Assembly (NCBI RefSeq): GCF_036250735.1
Contig: NZ_CP109430.1
Coordinates: 6,076,001-6,140,000, forward strand
Direction: 5' to 3'
DNA: 64,000 bases
Source: Streptosporangium sp. NBC_01495
GTDB taxonomy: Bacteria > Actinomycetota > Actinomycetes > Streptosporangiales > Streptosporangiaceae
Shown here one piece after another: positions 1 to 8,310 of the stretch (positions are counted from its first letter, which is position 1; each line of letters opens with the position of its first letter). The translations under genes were made by a program, and so were the position numbers. The notes beneath the pieces are model-generated. The model was not told the origin of the DNA. It searched no databases and was given only the letters and a program-made list of their open reading frames with translations.

Positions 1-272
1 CCCAGGTCCGCCAGCACGTGCTCGCTGCGGTTGACCATCATGAGCGCGACCGCCTCGCCGGGCTCCAGGCCGAGGGCGACGAAGCCGGCGGCGATCTCCA
101 GGACCCGCTGCCTGGCCTGGGAGTACGTCAGGGTGGACCAGCCCCCCTCGACCGGGTCGGAGTACGCCGGCGCGTCGGGGTTGCTCTCGGCCGCCTCCTT
201 CAGCTGACCGCAGACCGTACGGCCCGCGATCTCCCTCTCGATCGCCGCCCGCTCCTCAAGGACATCGGCCAT
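1..272 (-). CDS. AMP-dependent acyl-CoA synthetase, N-terminal part (cut by window edge)
   Basis: Only the first 90 codons are present; the gene runs off the left edge. The translation begins MADVLEERAAIEREIAGRT, continues with a segment that includes LTYSQARQRVLEIAAGFVALGL and ends in a stretch with LMMVNRSEHVLADLG. This matches the start of long-chain fatty-acid CoA ligases (ANL superfamily), which activate fatty acids with ATP before transfer to CoA. The AMP-binding P-loop and catalytic motifs lie outside the window, so substrate cannot be judged. It is divergent from the peptide transporter that starts at 453, leaving a 180-bp shared upstream region. Confidence 0.8.
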   Translation of the reverse strand, partial: MADVLEERAAIEREIAGRTVCGQLKEAAESNPDAPAYSDPVEGGWSTLTYSQARQRVLEIAAGFVALGLEPGEAVALMMVNRSEHVLADL

Positions 273-452
273 GACGCGCCTCCTGAAAGTGCTCACTTGC
301 ACGAGTGGCATGCATCGCACCACACGCCGTTCCCCTCGGACAAGACCCTGAAAGGGAGAAGAAACGCCACATTGCACAACCGTCTTTTCCATCCCGACAG
401 GATGCGTACGTAGAGTTAGCCTCTGATCACGCGATGACGTTCGGGGGGACGC

Positions 453-1952
453 ATGCCATCGGGGAGACGAGCTCGCGAGAAGACCTTCTTCGGGCACCCG
501 CGCGGCCTCGCCACGCTTTTCGGCACCGAGATGTGGGAGCGCTTCAGCTGGTACGGCCTGCGGGCCATCCTCGCCACCTTCATGGCCGCCTCCCCCGCCA
601 CGGGCGGCCTCGGGCTGACCGAGCAGACCGCCCAGGCGATCATCGGCATCTATGGCGCCCTCATCTATCTCGTCGCCCTGCCCGGCGGCTGGATCGCCGA
701 CCGGATACTCGGCGCCCGCAGGGCGGTGCTGTGGGGCGGCGTCGTCATCATGTGCGGCCACATCAGCATGGCCATCCCCGTCAGGACCGGCGTGTTCGTC
801 GCACTCGGGCTGCTCCTCATCATCGCCGGGACCGGGCTGCTGAAGCCCAACATCTCCACGATGGTCGGCAAGCTCTACCCGCGGGACGACGACGCGCGCA
901 GGGACGCGGGCTTCTCGATCTTCTACCTCGGCATCAACATCGGCGCCTTCATCGCCCCCGTCGTCGTCGGCTGGCTCGCCCAGGACGACCGCTGGCACCT
1001 GGGCTTCGGCGCGGCGGCGGTCGGCATGGCCCTGGGCCTGGTCCAGTACGTGCTGGGCAGGCGCCACCTGATGGGCGTGGGCGAGCGGCCTGGCCATCGG
1101 ATGACCCCGCGTGAGCGCCGGCACTTCACCCTCGCCCTCGTCGTGGCCGTCGTCGTGGCGGGCGGCGCGCTGGCCGCGTGGGTGGCCTCGGGCACCTTCG
1201 GCCTCGACACCTTCGCCCTGGTGATGACGCTGCTCATCGTGGCCGTGCCGGTGCTCTACTTCGGCTACATCCTGCTGGGCAGCCACAACCTGACCGACGA
1301 CGAGCGCTCCCGGATGAAGGCGTACGTCTGGTTGTTCGTCGCCGCCGCCATCTTCTGGATGGTCTACGACCTGGCGCCGACCGTGCTGCTGTTCTTCGCC
1401 CAGCACAACACGGACCTGTCGCTGCTCGGCCTGCGGATCACCCCGGCGATCACCCAGGCGTTCAACCCGCTGTTCATCATGATCTTCGTGCCGGTCTTCG
1501 CGGCGCTCTGGATCCGGCTGGGCAACCGGGTGACCGCCCCCCACAAGTTCTCGGTGGGACTGTTCGTCAACGGCCTGAGCTTCATGGTCATGGCTCTGGC
1601 CGCCATGCTGGCCCAGAGCGGGAGGATCTCGGTGTGGTGGCTGGTGCTGGTCTACCTCGTCCAGGTCTTCGGGGAGCTGGCGCTGAGCCCGGTCGGGCTC
1701 TCGGTCACCACCAAGCTCGCCCCCGAGGCGTTCAAGAGTCAGATGCTCGGGCTGTGGTTCCTGTCCTTCTCGGTGGGCGACGCGGTGGGCGGGCAGACGG
1801 GACGGTTGAAGAACCACATGTCGGAGCCCGCGTACTTCCTCACCCTCGCCTCGATCTCCATCGTGGCGTCGCTGGTGCTGCTCGCGTTCTCCGGCAGGCT
1901 GCATGCGATGATGCGCGAGCACCGGGCGCCGAGCACCAGCCCGTCGCCCTAG
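453..1952 (+). CDS. POT/PTR2 family proton-coupled peptide transporter
   Basis: A 499-residue polytopic membrane protein of the proton-dependent oligopeptide transporter family, which imports di- and tripeptides using the proton gradient. The N-terminal ExxERF proton-coupling motif is at about residues 26-31 (EMWERFSWYG). The family signatures LLKPNISTMVG (about 129-139) and FYLGINIGAFIAP (about 157-169) are intact. Length and the 12 to 14 hydrophobic segments fit the family. A purine-rich GGGGGGAC lies just before the ATG, which supports this start. It is followed by a TRIC-type channel gene 55 bp downstream, possibly co-transcribed. Confidence 0.93.
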   Translation: MPSGRRAREKTFFGHPRGLATLFGTEMWERFSWYGLRAILATFMAASPATGGLGLTEQTAQAIIGIYGALIYLVALPGGWIADRILGARRAVLWGGVVIMCGHISMAIPVRTGVFVALGLLLIIAGTGLLKPNISTMVGKLYPRDDDARRDAGFSIFYLGINIGAFIAPVVVGWLAQDDRWHLGFGAAAVGMALGLVQYVLGRRHLMGVGERPGHRMTPRERRHFTLALVVAVVVAGGALAAWVASGTFGLDTFALVMTLLIVAVPVLYFGYILLGSHNLTDDERSRMKAYVWLFVAAAIFWMVYDLAPTVLLFFAQHNTDLSLLGLRITPAITQAFNPLFIMIFVPVFAALWIRLGNRVTAPHKFSVGLFVNGLSFMVMALAAMLAQSGRISVWWLVLVYLVQVFGELALSPVGLSVTTKLAPEAFKSQMLGLWFLSFSVGDAVGGQTGRLKNHMSEPAYFLTLASISIVASLVLLAFSGRLHAMMREHRAPSTSPSP

Positions 1953-2007
1953 CCACCCCGCCCCCTCAACGGAAAGCCCATATGTCCGGTCATGGGATGA
2001 TTTATCC

Positions 2008-2619
2008 GTGAATACTGTGCTCGATCTCGTCGGGATCTTCGTCTTCGCCCTCTCGGGCGCCCTCGTCGGCGTACGCAGGCGACTCGACGTGGTGGGCATG
2101 GCCGTGCTGGCCGAGATGACCGCGCTGGGCGGCGGGATCCTGCGCGACCTGATCCTGAACGTGCGGCCCGCGGCCTTCTCCAGCGTCGGCTACGTGGTCG
2201 TTCCCGTGGTGGCCACGGCGATCGTGTTCTTCTGGCACCCGCAGGTCGAACGGGTGATGCCCGCGGTGAACGTCCTCGACGCCGCGGGGCTCGGCCTGTT
2301 CTGCGCGGTCGGCACCGAGAAGGCGATGTACTTCGGCCTCACCCCGCTGCACGCGGCCCTGCTCGGGGTCACCACCGCGGTCGGCGGCGGCATCCTGCGC
2401 GACATCCTCGCCGGGCAGATCCCCACCCTGCTTTATGACCGCCAGCTGTACGCGGTGCCCGCCATGCTCGGCTCGGCGCTGATGGCACTGCTCTACACCG
2501 CCGGCCTGCACGGCTGGCCGGCCACGCTGGCCGCCGCGCTCCTCGCCTTCGGGCTGCGGATCGCGGCCATGCGGCTGGGACTGCGGGCCCCGCTGGCCAG
2601 GGGCGTCACGTCGGACTGA
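2008..2619 (+). CDS. TRIC-type cation channel family (UPF0126) membrane protein
   Basis: A 203-residue membrane protein built of two similar three-helix halves. The diagnostic repeat GGGILRD occurs at about residues 41-47 and again at 126-132, as in bacterial YadS/YicG and the prokaryotic homologues of trimeric intracellular cation channels. Members form trimeric monovalent-cation pores. The start is a GTG; the preceding ATG-rich leader has no better in-frame start. The gene is 55 bp downstream of the peptide transporter on the same strand and convergent with the MocR gene. Confidence 0.88.
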   Translation: MNTVLDLVGIFVFALSGALVGVRRRLDVVGMAVLAEMTALGGGILRDLILNVRPAAFSSVGYVVVPVVATAIVFFWHPQVERVMPAVNVLDAAGLGLFCAVGTEKAMYFGLTPLHAALLGVTTAVGGGILRDILAGQIPTLLYDRQLYAVPAMLGSALMALLYTAGLHGWPATLAAALLAFGLRIAAMRLGLRAPLARGVTSD

Positions 2620-2626
2620 GCCGCAC

Positions 2627-2811
2627 CCCCGCGGGGTGACGGGGGCGGTTCACAAGCTCGGGGTGAGAGGCATCACCTCGGGCCGAACCGTGTCCCCGCA
2701 GGGTGACGGGACCGGTTCACCGGCTCCAGGCGAGGAGCGTCGCCTCGGGCCGAACCGCGTCCCCGCGGGGTGACGGGGCCGGTTCACAGACTCGGGGTGA
2801 GGGGCTCGGCC
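2627..2811. repeat. 67-bp tandem repeat, about 2.7 copies, spanning the 3' end of the MocR gene
   Basis: Copies start at 2627, 2694 and 2761 with the shared core CCCCGC(A/G)GGGTGACGGG, then a GGTTCAC block and a segment encoding the end of the MocR protein. The third copy holds the real stop codon (2784-2786) and the last codons, read on the minus strand as PLTPSL-stop. The first copy still encodes PLTPSL-stop in another context. Each inter-copy junction can fold: GAACCG (2685-2690) pairs with CGGTTC (2713-2718), and GAACCG (2752-2757) with CGGTTC (2780-2785). The folds could act as a terminator between the convergent TRIC and MocR genes. Confidence 0.85.
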
Positions 2812-4220
2812 GGGCGGATGCCGTACGCGCCCCTGAGCCTGGCCTCGGCGATGCGCCGCACGGCCTCGACGAGGACCTGGGGCGGCTGGGTGAAGGGGAG
2901 GCGGAGCCGCCCCTCCAGGGTGCCGTCCACGCCGAACCACTGGCCGGGGGCGAGACGGACCCCCTGACAGGCCGCCGCGTCGGCCAGCGCGGTGGCCGAG
3001 GGGCCGGACAGCCGCACCCAGAGCGAGCCGCCGCCCCGGGGCGGCGTGAAGCTCCAGTCGGGCATCCGCGCCGCCAGCTCGGCCGCCAGAACGTCCCTGG
3101 AGGCGCCGAGACCGCGGGCCCGCTCGGCCCTGGCCTCCTCGATGTCCTCGAACAGCCTGGCCACCACCAGCTGCTCGAAGAGCGGGCTGGCGATGTCCAC
3201 GGAGGCGCGGAGCACGGCCAGGCGGCGGACCGTGGCGGCGTTGGTGCGGATCCAGCCGATGCGCAGCCCTCCCCACCACAGCTTGGACGCCGAGCCGATG
3301 GTGATCACCCTGCCGTCGGTGTCGAACGCGGCCAGCGGCGTGGCCCCGGCCCCCTCGTCGATCGCCAGCTCGCTCCAGCTCTCGTCGACCACCAGGGTGG
3401 TGCCGTACCGCCTCGCCGCGGCGGCCAGGGCCGCCCGCGCGGCGTCGCCCATCAGGTGCCCGGTCGGGTTCTGGAAGTCGGGGACGACGTACACGAGGCG
3501 GGCGGCCGACTGGCGCATCGCGCAGGTCAGCAGGTCCAGGTCACGCCAGCCCTCGTCGGGGACGCCGACCGGGACGATCCTGGCGCCGCGCATCCTGGCC
3601 AGGTCGATGGCGTGCGGGTAGGTGGGCGACTCCAGCAACATCGGGTCGCCCCGGGAGAGCAGCATCGTGGTCACCAGGTGGATGGCCTGCTGGGCGCCGG
3701 TGGTGACCAGGATCTGCTCGGGCCGGGTGGCCACCCCGCGCGCGGTGTAGCGGGCCGCGATGGCCTGGCGCAGCGGGGCGATCCCCACCGGGTCGTAGCC
3801 CATGCCGAGCGTATAGCGGGGATACTGGCCGGTGGCGGCGGCGATCGCGTCGGGCAGCGACGAGATCGCGCTCGGGGCCGCGGCGTGCAGCGGCAGCAGC
3901 CCGTCGTCCTGGGCGGCGATCCACGGGTTGTCTACGCCCAGCGAGCCCGCGTCGGGCAGCGCGGTCCAGCTTCCCGCGCCCTGCCTGCTCTCCAGGTATC
4001 CCTGCTCGCGGAGCAGGTCGTAGGCCGAGGTCACGGTGGTGCGGCTGACGCCCAGGGCCTCGGCGAGGTGCCGCTCGGCGGGCACCCGCACCCGCACGGG
4101 CAGCCGCCCGTCGAGGACCAGCGATCGCACGGTCCTGGCCAGGACCCGGTAGTACGGCCGGGCGGCGGGGTCGATCGCCAGGAGGCGGGCGAGCTGGGAG
4201 CCGCTGAGATACCGATCCAT
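2784..4220 (-). CDS. MocR/GabR-type GntR regulator with aminotransferase-like domain (YczR type)
   Basis: A 478-residue protein with an N-terminal GntR winged helix (about 10-80, with SRTTVTSAYDLLREQGYLE) fused to a fold-type I aminotransferase domain. The PLP lysine is K313 in SASKLWWGG, and the cofactor-contacting DFQNPTG and VVDES motifs are present. MocR proteins bind DNA through the N-terminal domain and sense a small amine or vitamin B6 through the C-terminal domain. The divergent neighbour at 4296 is yczE, the conserved partner of YczR-type regulators, so it probably controls that gene and itself. The ATG is at 4220; its 3' end is duplicated downstream. Confidence 0.9.
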   Translation of the reverse strand: MDRYLSGSQLARLLAIDPAARPYYRVLARTVRSLVLDGRLPVRVRVPAERHLAEALGVSRTTVTSAYDLLREQGYLESRQGAGSWTALPDAGSLGVDNPWIAAQDDGLLPLHAAAPSAISSLPDAIAAATGQYPRYTLGMGYDPVGIAPLRQAIAARYTARGVATRPEQILVTTGAQQAIHLVTTMLLSRGDPMLLESPTYPHAIDLARMRGARIVPVGVPDEGWRDLDLLTCAMRQSAARLVYVVPDFQNPTGHLMGDAARAALAAAARRYGTTLVVDESWSELAIDEGAGATPLAAFDTDGRVITIGSASKLWWGGLRIGWIRTNAATVRRLAVLRASVDIASPLFEQLVVARLFEDIEEARAERARGLGASRDVLAAELAARMPDWSFTPPRGGGSLWVRLSGPSATALADAAACQGVRLAPGQWFGVDGTLEGRLRLPFTQPPQVLVEAVRRIAEARLRGAYGIRPAEPLTPSL

Positions 4221-4222
4221 GA

Positions 4223-4277
4223 GGACCACTTTAAGGCCACTTCCGGAAATTGGCCCTTTTGATCCGGAACTGTGGCC
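4223..4277. promoter_or_regulatory. Candidate MocR operators between the regulator and yczE
   Basis: The 75-bp divergent gap contains a direct repeat GG(A/C)CACTT-like pair, GGACCACTT at 4223-4231 and GGCCACTTC at 4235-4243, 12 bp apart. It also contains an imperfect inverted repeat, GGCCACTTCCGGA (4235-4247) against TCCGGAACTGTGGCC (4263-4277). MocR dimers commonly bind spaced direct or inverted repeats between divergent genes. The site assignment is inference. Confidence 0.5.
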
Positions 4278-4295
4278 TGGACGATTGACACCATC

Positions 4296-4940
4296 ATGAG
4301 CGAACTCTCCCTGCCCACCCTCGTCTCCCTTCCCAACCGCCTCACCCGCCTGTACGCGGGCCTTGCCCTCTACGGCGTCGGCGTCGGCCTGCAGATCGAG
4401 TCGCGGCTGGGCGGCAGCCCCTGGGACGTGTTCCACCAGGGGCTCTCCATCCACATGGGCCTGTCGATCGGCACCTGGATCATCATCGTGGGCGCCCTGG
4501 TCATGCTGCTGTGGATCCCGCTGCGGCAGAGACCGGGAGTGGGCACCCTCAGCAACGTCGTCTTCCTCGGGCTGTTCGCCGACGGGGCGATGTGGCTGCT
4601 CCCGACCCCGGACCCGCTCGCCGCGCGCTGGGCGTACCTCCTGCTCGGCGTCGTGGTCACCGGCGCGGCGACCGGCCTCTACATCGGCGCCGGGCTCGGC
4701 CCCGGGCCGCGCGACGGCCTGATGACCGGCCTGAACCGCCTCGGCCTGTCCATCCGCGCGGCGCGCACCGTCATCGAGGTCACCGTGCTGGCGGCGGGCT
4801 GGCTGCTCGGCGGGACCGTGGGGGTGGGAACGCTCGTCTTCGCCCTCGCCATCGGGCCGCTGAGCCAGTTCTTCATGCCCAGGACGCGGCCCGGCGCCCA
4901 GTTCCTCCGGAGGCCACCGTGGACCGCGCGAAGGCACTAG
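4296..4940 (+). CDS. yczE: YczE/YyaS/YitT family membrane protein
   Basis: A 214-residue integral membrane protein with about five hydrophobic segments and the family pattern GGSPWDVFHQGLS (near residue 35) and GLGPGPRDGLMTGL (near residue 140). YczE is a membrane protein of poorly known function that is repeatedly found divergent from a MocR regulator, as here. No good Shine-Dalgarno sequence precedes the ATG at 4296; an in-frame GTG lies 24 bp upstream inside the putative operator, so I prefer the ATG. The GH15 gene begins 9 bp after its stop and is probably co-transcribed. Confidence 0.85.
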   Translation: MSELSLPTLVSLPNRLTRLYAGLALYGVGVGLQIESRLGGSPWDVFHQGLSIHMGLSIGTWIIIVGALVMLLWIPLRQRPGVGTLSNVVFLGLFADGAMWLLPTPDPLAARWAYLLLGVVVTGAATGLYIGAGLGPGPRDGLMTGLNRLGLSIRAARTVIEVTVLAAGWLLGGTVGVGTLVFALAIGPLSQFFMPRTRPGAQFLRRPPWTARRH

Positions 4941-4949
4941 CTTCGAGGC

Positions 4950-6710
4950 ATGTGGATCGAGGACTACGCTCTCATCGGCGACATGCAGTCGGCGGCCCTG
5001 ATCGGCCGCAACGGCTCCATCGACTGGCTCTGCCTGCCGCGCTTCGACTCGCCCTCCTGCTTCGGAGCGCTGCTCGGCGACAAGAAGAACGGCCAGTGGT
5101 GGATCGGCCCCGCGCACGCCGAGCGTCCGCACGCCACCCGGCGCCGCTACCGGGGCGAGACCCTCATCCTGGAGAGTGAGTGGGACACCCCGACCGGCAC
5201 GGTGAGGGTGACCGACTTCATGCCCACCCGGCACACCAACCCCGACCTGGTGAGAATCGTCGAGGGCGTGTCCGGGACGGTGGAGATGGCCACCGAGATC
5301 CGCATCCGCTTCGACTACGGCCGCATCGTGCCCTGGGTGCGCCGCAGCGACGGCCTGCTGCAGGCCGTCGGCGGGCCCGATTCCGTGTGGCTGCACTCCC
5401 CCGTCCCGCTGGAGGGCAGTGACTACGCCCACCGGGCGAAGTTCGAGGTGTCCGAGGGCGACAGCCTGGCGTTCGTCTTCACCTGGCACCCCTCGCACGA
5501 GCCCAGGCCCGTCGAGATCGACCCGTACGAGCAGCTGGGCGAGACCGAGTCGCTGTGGGCCGAATGGGTCGAGCAATGCACCTACCAGGGGCCGTGGCGC
5601 GAGGCCGTGGTCCGCTCGCTCATCACGCTCAAGGCGCTCACGTACGCCCCCACCGGCGGCATCGTCGCCGCCCCGACCACCTCGCTGCCCGAGGACATCG
5701 GCGGCGTCCGCAACTGGGACTACCGCTACTGCTGGCTGCGCGACGCCACCATGACCCTGGACGCCCTGATCGGCGCCGGATATCTGGAGGAGGCGGGCGC
5801 GTGGCGGTCCTGGCTGCTGCGGGCCATCGCGGGCCGCGCCCAGGACCTGCAGATCATGTACGGCGTCGCCGGGGAGCGCAGGCTGACGGAGCTGGAGCTC
5901 GACTGGCTGCCCGGCTACGAGAACTCCCGGCCGGTCAGGATCGGCAACGGCGCGGTCGACCAGCTCCAGCTGGACGTCTACGGCGAGGTCATGAACTCCC
6001 TGCACCTGTCCCGCGTCTCCGGCCTCGAGGCGGACCATCGGGCGTGGACCCTGCAGTACGAGCTGATCTCCTACGTCGAGGAGCACTGGGTGGACGCGGA
6101 CGAGGGCCTGTGGGAGGTCCGCGGTCCGCGACGGCACTTCGTCCACTCCAAGGTCATGTGCTGGGTCGCCGTCGACAGGGCCGTCAAGCAGGTGGAGGCC
6201 TTCGGCAAGCCCGCCCCGCTGACGCGCTGGAGGGACCTGCGCGACCGCATCCACGCCGAGATCTGCGACAAGGGCTTCGACCCGGTGCGCGGCACCTTCA
6301 CCCAGTCGTACGGCTCGCAGGAGCTGGACGCGGCCCTGCTGCTGATCCCGATCGTCGGCTTCCTGCCGCCGGAGGACCCCCGGGTGGTCGGGACGGTGGA
6401 GGCGATCCAGCGCGAGCTCATGGTCGACGGTTTCGTGCTGCGCTACCCGGTCTCCCCCGACAACGACGTGGACGGCCTGCCCGGCGGCGAGGGCGCCTTC
6501 CTGGCGTGCAGCTTCTGGCTGGCCGAAACCCTGGCGATGATCGGCCGCAAGGACGAGGCCGTCGAGCTGTTCGAGCGCCTGCTGTCGCTCCGCAACGACG
6601 TCGGCCTGCTCGCCGAGGAGTACGACCCCCGCTACGGCCGGATGGTCGGCAACTTCCCGCAGGCGTTCAGCCACGTTCCGCTGATCCACACCGCCCGCGC
6701 GCTCAGCTGA
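4950..6710 (+). CDS. Glycoside hydrolase family 15 (trehalase/glucoamylase-like)
   Basis: A 586-residue cytoplasmic protein with no signal peptide. It starts with the N-terminal beta-sandwich motif IEDYALIGDMQSAALIGRNG, followed by the (alpha/alpha)6 barrel with RNWDYRYCWLRDATMTLDAL at about 250-270 and LLAEEYDP near 552, where the catalytic base of GH15 enzymes lies. Length and motifs match actinobacterial GH15 proteins, several of which are trehalases; glucoamylase or another alpha-glucosidase activity is equally possible from sequence. The ATG is 9 bp after the yczE stop, suggesting one transcript. Confidence 0.9.
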   Translation: MWIEDYALIGDMQSAALIGRNGSIDWLCLPRFDSPSCFGALLGDKKNGQWWIGPAHAERPHATRRRYRGETLILESEWDTPTGTVRVTDFMPTRHTNPDLVRIVEGVSGTVEMATEIRIRFDYGRIVPWVRRSDGLLQAVGGPDSVWLHSPVPLEGSDYAHRAKFEVSEGDSLAFVFTWHPSHEPRPVEIDPYEQLGETESLWAEWVEQCTYQGPWREAVVRSLITLKALTYAPTGGIVAAPTTSLPEDIGGVRNWDYRYCWLRDATMTLDALIGAGYLEEAGAWRSWLLRAIAGRAQDLQIMYGVAGERRLTELELDWLPGYENSRPVRIGNGAVDQLQLDVYGEVMNSLHLSRVSGLEADHRAWTLQYELISYVEEHWVDADEGLWEVRGPRRHFVHSKVMCWVAVDRAVKQVEAFGKPAPLTRWRDLRDRIHAEICDKGFDPVRGTFTQSYGSQELDAALLLIPIVGFLPPEDPRVVGTVEAIQRELMVDGFVLRYPVSPDNDVDGLPGGEGAFLACSFWLAETLAMIGRKDEAVELFERLLSLRNDVGLLAEEYDPRYGRMVGNFPQAFSHVPLIHTARALS

Positions 6711-6880
6711 GACGCCGATCTCCGGGCACCTCCAGTCCGCTTTATCCCTTTTTGTCTGAACAGGTCGTTGGAAACGGCTGACTTCTCGGAAATTCGCCAA
6801 GAAATCCGGGATTCGGCTGCAACAATCCGGTGCGATCGTGACTCTCATCCGATGTAACACCACCGGAAAGGATCGAACCA

Positions 6881-7135
6881 ATGAGCGATTTCGACGTGAC
6901 CACCACCGACCTGGTCGACTACGACGGCGACGGAGGCACCGATGCCCAGCTGATCGACGTCGACGGTGACGGTCTCGCCGACGAGGAGCGCTACGACACC
7001 GACGGTGACGGCGTCACCGATGTCGTCTACCTCGACCACGACGGCGACGGCTACATCGACGAGACGCGCGTCGACCTGAACGGCGACGGGGTCGCCGACT
7101 ACACCGAGACCGCGGGCCCCTTCCCGACCGTCTGA
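6881..7135 (+). CDS. Small acidic protein of five 13-residue DxDGDG calcium-binding-type repeats
   Basis: An 84-residue protein that is almost entirely five exact 13-residue units: DYDGDGGTDAQLI, DVDGDGLADEERY, DTDGDGVTDVVYL, DHDGDGYIDETRV and DLNGDGVADYTET. Each unit has the D-x-(D/N)-G-D-G-x-x-D spacing of EF-hand-like or thrombospondin type 3 calcium loops. There is no signal peptide, membrane segment or cysteine, so it appears cytoplasmic unless exported otherwise. A GGAAAGG Shine-Dalgarno sequence precedes the ATG. It lies just upstream of, and on the same strand as, the GrpE-like and dynamin-like genes. Calcium binding is inferred from motif only. Confidence 0.8.
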   Translation: MSDFDVTTTDLVDYDGDGGTDAQLIDVDGDGLADEERYDTDGDGVTDVVYLDHDGDGYIDETRVDLNGDGVADYTETAGPFPTV

Positions 7136-7232
7136 ACCGTCTGAAACAGAGAGACCGGCACGAGCCCGTGTGATCTCACCGAGGGGGGACCCGGATCCGG
7201 GTCACACGGGCGGCCGACGAGAAAGGCCTGCG

Positions 7233-8078
7233 ATGAGGGACCGACGCGCGTTCCTTCCCCTGCTCCTGGCCTGGCCGGTGCTGACCGGCTGCGGCGCGGT
7301 GACGGGGCCCGGAGGAGAGGCGGTCGGCGCGCCGTCGGTCCCACTGCGGGACGGCGGCGTGCGCCCCCTGGACCCCGGGGAGGCGGGGACCGTCACGGTG
7401 GGAACACCGTTCGGGTTCCTCCCGCCGCCCCTGGTGCTCGCGGTGGCGGCGGGCGCCCTGGCCGTGGTGACCGTGGTGGCCGTGGGCCTGTACCTGCGGC
7501 ACCGCGACCGCCGCCCCACCCCGCGAGCCCCCCTTCCCGGCACCTGGCGGGCGGCCCCCGTACCACCGGGGACGCCACCGTTCCCGGCGGGCGGGGCGGG
7601 ACCGGCACCGGGACGGCCCGGCGCGGACCACGCCGCTCCATCCGCCGATCCGGGGGCGGATCCCTCGGCGGACCCGCTGGCCGGGGCGCTGGCCGAGGTC
7701 GCGGCGAGCGGGATCAGCGCCGCGCTCACGCAGCAGGTGGAACGGCTCCTCGCCGGGGGCCGTCCGGGGCGCGAGGCGCTGGTGGCGGCCTGCGTCGACT
7801 ACCGTGACCAGCTCGCCGAGCGGCACCCCCGGCTGGCCGGGACGCTGCTGGAGGCGCTGAACCGCGCGGGGATCCGGGAGATCGTCGCCGACGGGCGGCG
7901 CTTCGACCCGCGCCTGCACGAGGCGGCCGGCACCGAGCCGGCCGGACGCCCCGAGCTGCACGACATCGTGGCCGAGACCGTCAGGCGGGGGTACGCCGAC
8001 GGCGAGCGCGTGATCCGCGTGCCGCGGGTCGTCGTCTACCGCCACGGCTCGCCGGACCCCGGAGCGGAGCGGCGGTAA
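7233..8078 (+). CDS. Membrane-anchored GrpE-like nucleotide exchange factor
   Basis: A 281-residue protein. Residues 1-20 form a short signal with a lipobox (LTGC, C20). A transmembrane segment follows at about 66-88, then a Pro/Ala-rich linker. The C-terminal domain (about 145-273) resembles GrpE: a helical stretch, then the beta-wing pattern with GIREIVADGRRFDPRLHEA and GYADGERVIRVPRVVV. GrpE releases ADP from Hsp70. A GAAAGG sequence precedes this ATG, better than the upstream GTG at 7170. An Hsp70-like gene lies in the same cluster, convergent. Whether the lipobox is processed or the segment is simply a membrane anchor is open. It is far from any canonical dnaK operon in this window. Confidence 0.78.
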   Translation: MRDRRAFLPLLLAWPVLTGCGAVTGPGGEAVGAPSVPLRDGGVRPLDPGEAGTVTVGTPFGFLPPPLVLAVAAGALAVVTVVAVGLYLRHRDRRPTPRAPLPGTWRAAPVPPGTPPFPAGGAGPAPGRPGADHAAPSADPGADPSADPLAGALAEVAASGISAALTQQVERLLAGGRPGREALVAACVDYRDQLAERHPRLAGTLLEALNRAGIREIVADGRRFDPRLHEAAGTEPAGRPELHDIVAETVRRGYADGERVIRVPRVVVYRHGSPDPGAERR

Positions 8079-8103
8079 GGCGGTAAGGCGGTGCGGCGGT
8101 GAA
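8072..8103. repeat. 8-bp tandem repeat over the grpE-like stop codon
   Basis: Four consecutive 8-bp units, GCGGTAAG, GCGGTAAG, GCGGTGCG and GCGGTGAA. The first contains the TAA stop of the GrpE-like gene and the second repeats it out of frame. Confidence 0.8.
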
Positions 8104-8223
8104 GCGCCCGGCCCTCACCGCGCCGGAGCTCGCCCCTCTCGCCCCCCGCCCTCGCGTCCACCCCGCCCCACCGGCTCCCGCACCCACCAAACTCCCGTAC
8201 CCACCGAGAAGGAAATACCGGAC

Positions 8224-8310
8224 ATGCCCGCTCAGACACCTCCACCGGACGGCCGGAACCGCGTACCCGCCCGCGAGAACGCCTCGGGCGGCCGGAACGG
8301 TGACGCGTGA
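8224..8310 (+). CDS. 28-codon ORF translationally coupled to the dynamin-like GTPase
   Basis: ATG at 8224 is preceded by a strong GAGAAGGAAA Shine-Dalgarno sequence, while the downstream GTPase has none of its own. The product would be MPAQTPPPDGRNRVPARENA followed by SGGRNGDA. Its TGA overlaps the GTPase GTG start as GTGA, the classic arrangement for translational coupling. It may be a coupling leader rather than a functional peptide. No homologue is recognised. Confidence 0.5.
   Translation: MPAQTPPPDGRNRVPARENASGGRNGDA

Noticed and set aside
4221-6881. Open reading on the minus strand opposite yczE and the GH15 gene, continuous with the MocR frame
   Set aside because: High-GC codon bias keeps this antisense frame open; its translation is Arg/Asp/Gly/Gln-rich without domains, and the MocR protein clearly starts at 4220.
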